NCBI GenBank assembly: GCA_036660175.1
Contig: JAVXBD010000035.1
Location: forward strand, 1 to 12,813
Direction of reading: 5' to 3'
Length of the DNA stretch: 12,813 bases
Source: Christensenella sp036660175
GTDB taxonomy: Bacteria > Bacillota > Clostridia > Christensenellales > Christensenellaceae
Shown here: positions 7,756 through 12,813 of the stretch, in pieces
Numbering within the stretch: position 1 is the first letter of the stretch
How the letters are laid out: each line of letters begins with the position of its first letter
The notes under the pieces: model-generated
What the model saw: the letters and a program-made list of their open reading frames with translations, nothing else
What the model was told of the DNA's origin: nothing
Database searches by the model: none
Position numbers and translations under genes: made by a program

Positions 7756-7790
7756 ATTATAAACCATGGGTACGTACAACTTGGTGCAAC
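7756..7790 (-). promoter_or_regulatory. Possible operator or repeat-like element before cas3
   Basis: On the minus strand, GTTGCAC and GTTGTAC occur 10 bp apart (7784-7790 and 7774-7780), and a TATAAT ends the segment (7756-7761). The whole 35 bp also resembles the ends of the CRISPR repeat: 7 of 8 bases at the start and 9 of 13 at the end, with an unrelated middle and no hairpin. It could be a protein-binding site, a second -10 element or chance. No -35 fits the TATAAT. Confidence 0.25.
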
Positions 7791-7838
7791 TATGAAATTT
7801 TTTCTATTTTTTAAATAATTTGTATAAATGATGTTCTT

Positions 7839-7847
7839 ATTATATCA
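7839..7847 (-). promoter_or_regulatory. Candidate extended -10 promoter of the cas operon
   Basis: The minus strand reads TGATATAAT: a perfect -10 hexamer with the TG extension one base upstream. The -35 region (TTCCTT near 7862-7867) is poor, which an extended -10 can tolerate. Transcription would start near 7832, giving cas3 a 5' leader of about 100 nt. This is the best promoter candidate between the thioesterase and cas3. Confidence 0.5.
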
Positions 7848-7888
7848 TAGACACTCAAAAAAAGGAAAATATTTCTATTTTTCACACA

Positions 7889-7925
7889 AAAATCCACATT
7901 CTACTTTCTTTCCGAAATGGATTTT
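7889..7925 (-). terminator. Possible weak terminator after the thioesterase gene
   Basis: AAAATCCA (7889-7896) and TGGATTTT (7918-7925) form an 8-bp stem with a 21-base loop. On the minus strand the stem ends in a short T run (ATTTTTG). It lies after the thioesterase stop and just before the cas promoter, which suits a boundary. The stem is AT-rich and the loop large, so strength is doubtful. I see nothing else in the rest of the 7731-8006 gap beyond the sites listed. Confidence 0.3.
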
Positions 7926-8006
7926 AGGATATTATTCGATAGATGACTTTTTTAAGCAATTATTAGATTGTAATATAAGCATCGGCATACTGCACGATTG
8001 ATTTTT

Positions 8007-8486
8007 TCACTTAAATATCCTGTTTTCGCTTTTTCTGCTCAGTCTGTTTTGCTTTCTTGCAATTGCTCTTTCGTATTCTTCTTTTTCCTCTTGTGTTTCT
8101 ATGATAATACTGGGAACTTTTATTGGCTTTTTATGTGCATCAATCGCCACAAAAACAAGATAGGCAGTATTGGTACGTATTTTTTTCTGGGCATGAGGCT
8201 GCTCGGAATAGACATCGACACGCACCTCAAGCGAGGTATTCCCTGTCCACGTTACACTTGCACGTAGCGTCACAATATATCCAATTGGAATAGAAATCTT
8301 AAAATCCATGCTGTCCAGTGCGGCAGTTGTCACATCTCTGTTTGCATGACGTGATGCACACACCGCACCAATGATGTCCACCCACTGCATCAGCGTTCCG
8401 CCATGCAGATTTCCCATCTGGTTCGTATCGCCCGCCATCACAATATGGGTTGCCTCGGAATAGGATTCCTGTATTTTCTTGCTCAT
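8007..8486 (-). CDS. Acyl-CoA thioesterase, hotdog fold (YkhA/YciA type)
   Basis: This 159-aa protein looks like a cytosolic hotdog-fold acyl-CoA hydrolase, which cleaves acyl-CoA to free acid and CoA. The family signature is clear: N22 and G25 in TNQMGNLHGG, the HGG turn (28-30), and D37 on the following helix (LMQWVDIIGA), which supply the usual Asn/Asp active-site pair. The segment MDFKISIPIGYIVTLRASVTWTG is the typical beta-strand region. Length fits single-hotdog YkhA/YciA relatives. The C-terminus is charged and helical. The ATG follows GAGGAG by four bases. It is monocistronic, oriented like the cas operon but separated by 276 bp with a promoter between, so a CRISPR link is unlikely. 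Chain-length preference cannot be read from the sequence. Confidence 0.9.
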   Translation of the reverse strand: MSKKIQESYSEATHIVMAGDTNQMGNLHGGTLMQWVDIIGAVCASRHANRDVTTAALDSMDFKISIPIGYIVTLRASVTWTGNTSLEVRVDVYSEQPHAQKKIRTNTAYLVFVAIDAHKKPIKVPSIIIETQEEKEEYERAIARKQNRLSRKSENRIFK

Positions 8487-8539
8487 GACGCTCCTCTTTT
8501 CTTTCTATCTAATAAACTATTTTTGTATGATTCATATTG

Positions 8540-8545
8540 ATTATA
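8540..8545 (-). promoter_or_regulatory. Candidate -10 of the thioesterase promoter
   Basis: A perfect TATAAT on the minus strand lies 53 bp before the thioesterase ATG. The matching -35 region is poor (AAGATT at 17 bp). It is the best candidate in the 204-bp divergent gap at 8487-8690. Confidence 0.4.
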
Positions 8546-8575
8546 CTATATCAGCTTTTAAAAATCTTGTTTATT

Positions 8576-8605
8576 TTGATTTCTCAAGCCATGCGATTAC
8601 ATTAT
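8576..8605 (+). promoter_or_regulatory. Weak candidate promoter for the permease gene
   Basis: TTGATT (8576-8581), an 18-bp spacer and CATTAT (8600-8605) face the permease gene, about 85 bp before its start. It is a moderate consensus match in AT-rich sequence and could be chance. Confidence 0.3.
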
Positions 8606-8690
8606 TTTTACTTTCATGAATACCACGTGTGTTTTTGGTTTATAACTACATATCCATTGATTTATTATGAAAAAAATCTGAGGGAGATGA

Positions 8691-10109
8691 TTGATTGTGA
8701 ATGTGAAAAAGATTTCTTTTTTTCAGTTAATCTTTTTGACAATGGCATTTTTTGCCTCTATTCGAAGAATCCCCAACATTGCTTATGCAGGATGGGAATC
8801 CATCTTTTTTATGGCATTTGCCGTCATATTGTTTGTTTTGCCAATTTCTTTTGTGTCTGCCGAACTTGCAACAGCTATGCCCGTTGATGGTGGGCTTTCA
8901 GTATGGATTAGCAAGGCAATCTCTCCACGATGGGGCTTTACAGCGGCGTTTCTTGTGTGGATACAAATGTGCTTTGGCATGGTTACGGTGGGCGCTGCTT
9001 TTGCGGATATGCTTGCAACCATGACAGGTGCAAAATTTTTGATTAGCAATAATATTTTTATTGGTATTGTTGTCATCTCTATTTTTTGGCTGATTACATT
9101 TTTAATTCTAAAAGGTGTACCCATCACAGCAATCAGCACTTATGGCACAATTTTTGGTCTATTAATACCTCTTGGAGTATTGCTTGTTTGCGGCACAATT
9201 TTCGCCATCACCAAAAGTCCCAATGTCATTGCCGCACCAACGCTTTCAGAGATTATCCCAAACCGTAGCGACATTGGCACGCTTTCACGATTAACAGGTA
9301 TTATCTTCTTGTTTGCAGGCATGGAACAAGCTTCCAGCTTTGCAAATAAAATTGAAAATCCCCGCAAAAATTATCCGAAAGCCATCATCATTGCGACTTG
9401 TCTTATTGCAGTTCTATTTACTTATGCAGGCATTATTACCGATCAATTAATTGCAGAAACTGGCATCATTTTATCCGATCCTGCACAAGTTTTTGCCCTC
9501 ATATTCAGCGGCTGGGGCATTTCATGGGTAACGCCAATTATCGCTGGTATGATTGCGCTTTCCTGCGTAACTGAGATGTCTGCGTGGTCAGTAGGCCCTT
9601 CTCGTGGTATGCTTCGGTGCGCTCGTGCAGGAAATTTGCCGCCTGTTTTTCAAAAAACAAACAAGCACGATATTCCGACTGCATTTTTACTGGCACAGGC
9701 AATCATTGTGACAGCAGTTGCCCTTATTTTTGTATTCATACCTGGCACAAATGGCGTGTTTAATACCATTCTGACAATGGCAGTCGCTCTTTACTGCATT
9801 GTTTATATTCTCATACTCATCTCTGGCATCATCTTTCGAATGAAGCATCCCAAAGACAAACGGGCATTTAAAATCCCAGGCGGCAACATCGGAATGTGGA
9901 TTGTTTCGCTTGTCGGCCTTGCGGGTATTGTATTTGTTATCAGTACCAGTTTCATTCCGCCGTCCTCGCTAAAGCCCACCGAACATCTCGGCTATATTCT
10001 GTTTATTATCATTGGAATGGTGGTATGTACGGCAATTCCGCTGTTAATCTACCGATTTAAAAAAGCCTCATGGACTCCAAAATCCATCGAAAAAGAAAAA
10101 AATTCCTAA
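8691..10109 (+). CDS. APC-superfamily amino acid permease, GadC-like
   Basis: This 472-aa, very hydrophobic protein has about 12 membrane segments, as expected for APC-superfamily permeases. The N-terminal block SIRRIPNIAYAGWESIFF, followed by VSAELATAMPVDGG and the PRWGF segment, resembles the glutamate:GABA antiporter group, as does the loop ENPRKNYPKAI near residue 225. It is therefore a probable inner-membrane amino acid transporter or antiporter; the substrate cannot be told. No decarboxylase gene is next to it, so acid resistance is not indicated. There is no ATG in frame at the N-terminus: TTG at 8691 lies four bases after GGAG (8683-8686) and GTG at 8697 lies ten after it, and either may be used. 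It is divergent from the thioesterase and convergent with the alcohol dehydrogenase. Confidence 0.88.
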   Translation: MIVNVKKISFFQLIFLTMAFFASIRRIPNIAYAGWESIFFMAFAVILFVLPISFVSAELATAMPVDGGLSVWISKAISPRWGFTAAFLVWIQMCFGMVTVGAAFADMLATMTGAKFLISNNIFIGIVVISIFWLITFLILKGVPITAISTYGTIFGLLIPLGVLLVCGTIFAITKSPNVIAAPTLSEIIPNRSDIGTLSRLTGIIFLFAGMEQASSFANKIENPRKNYPKAIIIATCLIAVLFTYAGIITDQLIAETGIILSDPAQVFALIFSGWGISWVTPIIAGMIALSCVTEMSAWSVGPSRGMLRCARAGNLPPVFQKTNKHDIPTAFLLAQAIIVTAVALIFVFIPGTNGVFNTILTMAVALYCIVYILILISGIIFRMKHPKDKRAFKIPGGNIGMWIVSLVGLAGIVFVISTSFIPPSSLKPTEHLGYILFIIIGMVVCTAIPLLIYRFKKASWTPKSIEKEKNS

Positions 10110-10122
10110 TCTTCCTCAAAAT

Positions 10123-10161
10123 AAAAACAGCGTCCACCTCAAAACTGTGAACGCCGTTTTT
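10123..10161. terminator. Bidirectional terminator between convergent genes
   Basis: AAAAAC (10123-10128) pairs with GTTTTT (10156-10161), GCGT with ACGC and CAC with GTG, with two single mismatches and a 9-base loop. Read either way the hairpin ends in a T run, so it can serve both the permease (ends 10109) and the alcohol dehydrogenase (ends 10172). Confidence 0.85.
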
Positions 10162-10171
10162 ATGTGTTTAA

Positions 10172-11344
10172 TTAATAGGCAATTTCAAGAATGTTTCTGA
10201 TGTCGTCTTGATTCAGCTTAACAAAATGCCCCACAGTACCGCCGTTGTGGTATGCACACTTTTGCGCCATATCATCAAGCGCCTCTTTTTCGTTGATTCC
10301 CAAATCTCTTAAAGAAACAGGCATATTGATTGATTTTGCAAATATCATCAATCTTTTTATGCCCTGCATAATGGTTGCATCTGGATTTTTAAAGTCATAT
10401 TCCACATCAAAAACACGCATTGCAAACTGTGCAAATCGATCCATGTCTTTTGAATAGACATATTTTATCCATGCTGGAAATATCACCGAAAGACCTGCCC
10501 CATGCGATACATCATACTTTGCAGAAAGCTCATGCTCTATCATATGCGAACCCCAATCTTCCTCTCTGCCCATGCCAAGCGTTCCATCATGCGCCATTTT
10601 GCATGCCCACATAATCTGTGCCCGTGCCTCATAGTTTTCAGGCTCGTTTACGACTGTTCTTCCGTATTTTAACAAGGAACGTATCACACCCTCGCACATT
10701 CTGTCTGTGACATCAACCGATTGTGTATTAGTAAAATAACGCTCCATAATATGCGCTATCGCATCAAAAATTCCTGCCGCCGTATGATAAGCAGGCACAG
10801 TAAACGTCACTTCTGGATTCAAAATTGAAAAGACAGGGCGAGCACGATTATCACAATAATCAAGCTTTTCCATGGTTTCTTCTTTTGTGATAACCATTCC
10901 ATCAGAAGATTCACTGCCTGCACCTGGAATGGTGAGTATCGCCGCCACAGGTAAAATTGCCTTAGCTGTTTTCTTTTTTTGAAAATAATCCCAGACATCA
11001 TCGCTGTTTGGTGTGCCGCACGCAATCGCCTTTGCGGAGTCTATCACGCTTCCGCCGCCCACTGCCAGTATAAATCCAATACCATTTGCACGACAAAGAT
11101 TGATTCCCTCATATACCAGCGATAACCGAGGATTCGGCTTGACGCCGCCCAGCTCAAAGACGCACAGCCCTGCCTCTTTTAAAGACTGACGGACTCTGTC
11201 TAATAATCCAGATTTTTCTGCACTGGCTCCGCCATAATGTAGCAGCACTTTATCACAGTATTTCGCCGCTTCCTCACCTACCTGAAGCTCTGAATCTTTT
11301 CCAAAAATCACTTTGGTTGGATTATAAAAAACACCATTATCCAC
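10172..11344 (-). CDS. Iron-containing alcohol dehydrogenase (YqhD/BdhA-like)
   Basis: This 390-aa protein is a group III, metal-dependent alcohol dehydrogenase, reducing an aldehyde to an alcohol (or the reverse) with NAD(P)H in the cytosol. The nucleotide-binding motif GGGSVIDSAKAIA lies at 96-108, with S99 and D102. The metal ligands are visible as D194 and H198 (FDAIAHIMERYF), H267 and H281 (SHGAGLS). Family-like segments include the start FYNPTKVIFGKD and TIPGAGSESSDG. Length matches the YqhD/butanol dehydrogenase branch (about 385-390 aa). The start is GTG at 11344, ten bases after AAGGAG; no in-frame ATG is nearby. It has its own near-consensus promoter and a terminator, so it is probably monocistronic. 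The true substrate cannot be assigned. Confidence 0.93.
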   Translation of the reverse strand: MDNGVFYNPTKVIFGKDSELQVGEEAAKYCDKVLLHYGGASAEKSGLLDRVRQSLKEAGLCVFELGGVKPNPRLSLVYEGINLCRANGIGFILAVGGGSVIDSAKAIACGTPNSDDVWDYFQKKKTAKAILPVAAILTIPGAGSESSDGMVITKEETMEKLDYCDNRARPVFSILNPEVTFTVPAYHTAAGIFDAIAHIMERYFTNTQSVDVTDRMCEGVIRSLLKYGRTVVNEPENYEARAQIMWACKMAHDGTLGMGREEDWGSHMIEHELSAKYDVSHGAGLSVIFPAWIKYVYSKDMDRFAQFAMRVFDVEYDFKNPDATIMQGIKRLMIFAKSINMPVSLRDLGINEKEALDDMAQKCAYHNGGTVGHFVKLNQDDIRNILEIAY

Positions 11345-11383
11345 GAATTTGTCACTCCTTTTATAGTTTGTATTACTGTCTGT

Positions 11384-11412
11384 ATTTTACCTTTATCTAA
11401 ACTGAATGTCAA
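11384..11412 (-). promoter_or_regulatory. Near-consensus sigma-A promoter of the alcohol dehydrogenase
   Basis: The minus strand has a perfect TTGACA (11407-11412), a 17-bp spacer and TAAAAT (11384-11389), 39 bp before the GTG start. It is the best housekeeping promoter in the window. The -35 touches the outer arm of the upstream terminator. Confidence 0.8.
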
Positions 11413-11469
11413 ACGAATAAACAAAAGGAATGCCGCCTAAAGTTCTGCCGCACTCCTCTTTTATTCGTT
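11412..11469. terminator. Long inverted-repeat terminator after the flavin oxidoreductase
   Basis: An outer perfect 9-bp arm pair, AACGAATAA (11412-11420) and TTATTCGTT (11461-11469), encloses an inner G+C-rich stem: AGGA/TCCT, TGC/GCA and GC/GC (11426-11436 and 11447-11457), with a 10-base loop. On the minus strand the inner stem is followed by TTTTGTTT. It begins 15 bp past the oxidoreductase stop and ends transcription before the alcohol dehydrogenase promoter. Confidence 0.8.
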
Positions 11470-11483
11470 ATTTTTATATAGAA

Positions 11484-12734
11484 TCAGGTATGTTTTTCTT
11501 TTAGATTTCCCATTTCCTTTCTGATTTCTTTCATACGCTGTGTATATGGTTTATTGTAGGTAGAGCAGCCCACATTTTCTTGCCTGATTAAAAACTCGAT
11601 ACAGTTATCACACGCTGTACACCAGTTGATTTCGTTATCTCTGCCTTCTTGCATCTTCTTTGGAAGATATGGATCTGCAAACGATTGCCTGCCTAAGCAT
11701 ATCATATCGACAATTCCCTCGGAAATGTTCTTGTTTGCCCAAAATCTCATGCTGTTTTTTTCAGGAGCAACCGCTTGGAAGTTTGTGCCTTTTCCGTTTC
11801 TGAAGATGGAATAAGCCGAACCAATTACCGCTGTTTGCGGTTTTAGATTATCTCTGCATACTTTTTGGAAGTATTGATGCAAATATCCATAGTCTGGAAG
11901 CTTTTGATCTGGCTGCGAAAGTGCTAAGGTATGTGATGGCGAGCCTGCCGACTGCAAAATATAATGTGCGCCTCTTTGCTCAAGTCCCTTGATTAAATCA
12001 ATTGATTCTGTTAAATCCATCACAGCACTGTCTGCACTTATGCTTCCCTGCCCACCTGGAAATCCCTCATAAATTGAAACTTTAGAGCCAACAATAAAAT
12101 TAGGATCATTGACTTCTCTGACGATTCTTTCTGTTAGGTCAAACGCATATTGTCTGCGGTGTTCCCATGAGCCGCCATATTTCCAGTTATCCTTATTAAA
12201 CGGTCTTAAAATCTGCGAGCCTAAATATCCATGACAGAATTTAAGATCCATACCGTCTGCGCCTGCATCATGTGCAATTTTTGCCGCCAAAACAAAGTTG
12301 TCCATAATGACTTTGATTTCATCTTCACCAATTAATGCCGCATCTTCATATCCATACAGCGGCTGTTTGGTAACTCTTACACGTTTAGAAAACTCATTGC
12401 TGCTGATTTCACCAGAGTGTGTCAACTGAAAAATAAAAATCGGATCTTTGTTGATTTCTCTTAAATGTGCGACAAACTTTTCCAACGCTTTTGCGTTGTG
12501 CGGCAAAATGCTCAACTGGTTTTTTCTGGAGATATTCTCATACTGCGTAGTAATTGCCTCTAAGTCAATCAATCCTGCGCCGCCTTCAAACAGCTTTTCA
12601 TAACGCTCATAGGTGCGTGCGCTCGGGTTTCCATGCTCATCTGCATCACAGCATTCCATGGCATTCATGGCAATACGGTTTTTTGCAGTTTTTGTGCCTA
12701 TTTTGATAGGCGAGAACATAATTTCATCTTTCAT
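11484..12734 (-). CDS. Old-yellow-enzyme-type Fe-S flavin oxidoreductase, short form
   Basis: This 416-aa protein has the FMN-binding TIM-barrel of the old yellow enzyme / 2,4-dienoyl-CoA reductase family, which reduces activated C=C bonds. Family blocks are the start MFSPIKIGTKTAKNRIAM, QLTHSGE (103-109), the FCHGYLGSQIL segment (167-176) and NWKYGGSWEHRR (183-194). After the barrel come C372, C375, C378 and C390, spaced C-x2-C-x2-C-x11-C, likely a 4Fe-4S site. Full-length 2,4-dienoyl-CoA reductases run to about 650 aa with further FAD and NAD(P) domains; here the protein stops soon after the cluster. The end is clean, with a terminator, so it is a short family member and not a broken gene. 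GGAGG lies nine bases before the ATG. The substrate is unknown. Confidence 0.88.
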   Translation of the reverse strand: MKDEIMFSPIKIGTKTAKNRIAMNAMECCDADEHGNPSARTYERYEKLFEGGAGLIDLEAITTQYENISRKNQLSILPHNAKALEKFVAHLREINKDPIFIFQLTHSGEISSNEFSKRVRVTKQPLYGYEDAALIGEDEIKVIMDNFVLAAKIAHDAGADGMDLKFCHGYLGSQILRPFNKDNWKYGGSWEHRRQYAFDLTERIVREVNDPNFIVGSKVSIYEGFPGGQGSISADSAVMDLTESIDLIKGLEQRGAHYILQSAGSPSHTLALSQPDQKLPDYGYLHQYFQKVCRDNLKPQTAVIGSAYSIFRNGKGTNFQAVAPEKNSMRFWANKNISEGIVDMICLGRQSFADPYLPKKMQEGRDNEINWCTACDNCIEFLIRQENVGCSTYNKPYTQRMKEIRKEMGNLKEKHT

Positions 12735-12739
12735 CTTGA

Positions 12740-12813
12740 CTATCCTCCTAATATTTTATGATTGAGTGCTTTTTTAATATCTTTATAAAAGTGATTTCTT
12801 CTGATAAGGTGAT
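12740..12813 (-). CDS. Possible C-terminus of an upstream gene (cut by window edge)
   Basis: On the minus strand a frame is open from the right edge to TAG at 12740-12742, giving 23 codons that end KKALNHKILGG. The final Gly-Gly codons form the GGAGGA ribosome site of the oxidoreductase, a common arrangement inside operons. A second frame is also open to TAG at 12748-12750, so the choice is not certain. If real, the oxidoreductase is cotranscribed with an unknown gene to the right. No promoter for the oxidoreductase is seen in the window, which agrees with this. Confidence 0.35.
   Translation of the reverse strand, partial: HLIRRNHFYKDIKKALNHKILGG

Noticed and set aside
8007..8486. Thioesterase as an accessory CRISPR gene
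   Set aside because: It shares the strand, but a 276-bp gap with a promoter and possible terminator separates it from cas3, and the family is a common housekeeping one with no known defence role.
8537..8887. 116-aa plus-strand frame overlapping the permease start
   Set aside because: It runs in a different frame through the permease N-terminal membrane segments and has no recognisable features; most of its upstream part is promoter DNA.
1..12813. Insertion sequences, tRNA genes or attachment sites at the locus edges
   Set aside because: No transposase fragments, terminal inverted repeats, tRNA-like sequence or integrase were seen.

Overview
The window carries one complete type I-C CRISPR-Cas locus and, beside it, four ordinary metabolic or transport genes. 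The base composition is AT-rich, Shine-Dalgarno sites are strong (GGAGG-like) before almost every gene, and the flanking genes are an iron-type alcohol dehydrogenase, an Fe-S old-yellow-enzyme-type oxidoreductase, an APC permease and a hotdog acyl-CoA thioesterase. Together these suggest a low-GC anaerobic Bacillota, probably a clostridium. No 16S or other lineage marker is present, so the assignment is an inference.

Layout. From 1 to 7730 everything lies on the minus strand, in the order cas3 - cas5c - cas8c (with internal cas11c) - cas7c - cas4 - cas1 - cas2 - leader - array. The array enters from the left edge; two full repeats, part of a third and two spacers are visible (1-152). The leader (153-271) separates it from cas2. 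The cas genes are packed tightly: 4-bp ATGA overlaps at cas5/cas8 and cas4/cas1, a 29-bp overlap at cas7/cas4, and gaps of 3-16 bp elsewhere. One transcript probably starts at an extended -10 promoter near 7839-7847.

To the right are a thioesterase (minus, 8007-8486), a divergent 12-TM amino acid permease (plus, 8691-10109), a shared terminator for convergent genes (10123-10161), an alcohol dehydrogenase (minus, 10172-11344) with a near-consensus promoter, a long inverted-repeat terminator (11412-11469), an Fe-S flavin oxidoreductase (minus, 11484-12734), and perhaps the last codons of another minus-strand gene at the right edge. No stretch above 300 bases lacks a gene; the longest gap is 7731-8006.

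How it works. The cas operon has all parts of a working I-C system. Cas1-Cas2-Cas4 acquire and trim spacers. Cas5c processes the precursor crRNA. Cas5c, Cas7c, Cas8c and the internally initiated Cas11c form Cascade, and Cas3 (HD nuclease plus helicase) degrades the target. Catalytic motifs look intact throughout.

I do not see a clearly new system. The most noteworthy points are the well-supported internal cas11c start, a nested dyad straddling the leader-repeat junction, and a weak repeat-like element in the cas3 5' leader.
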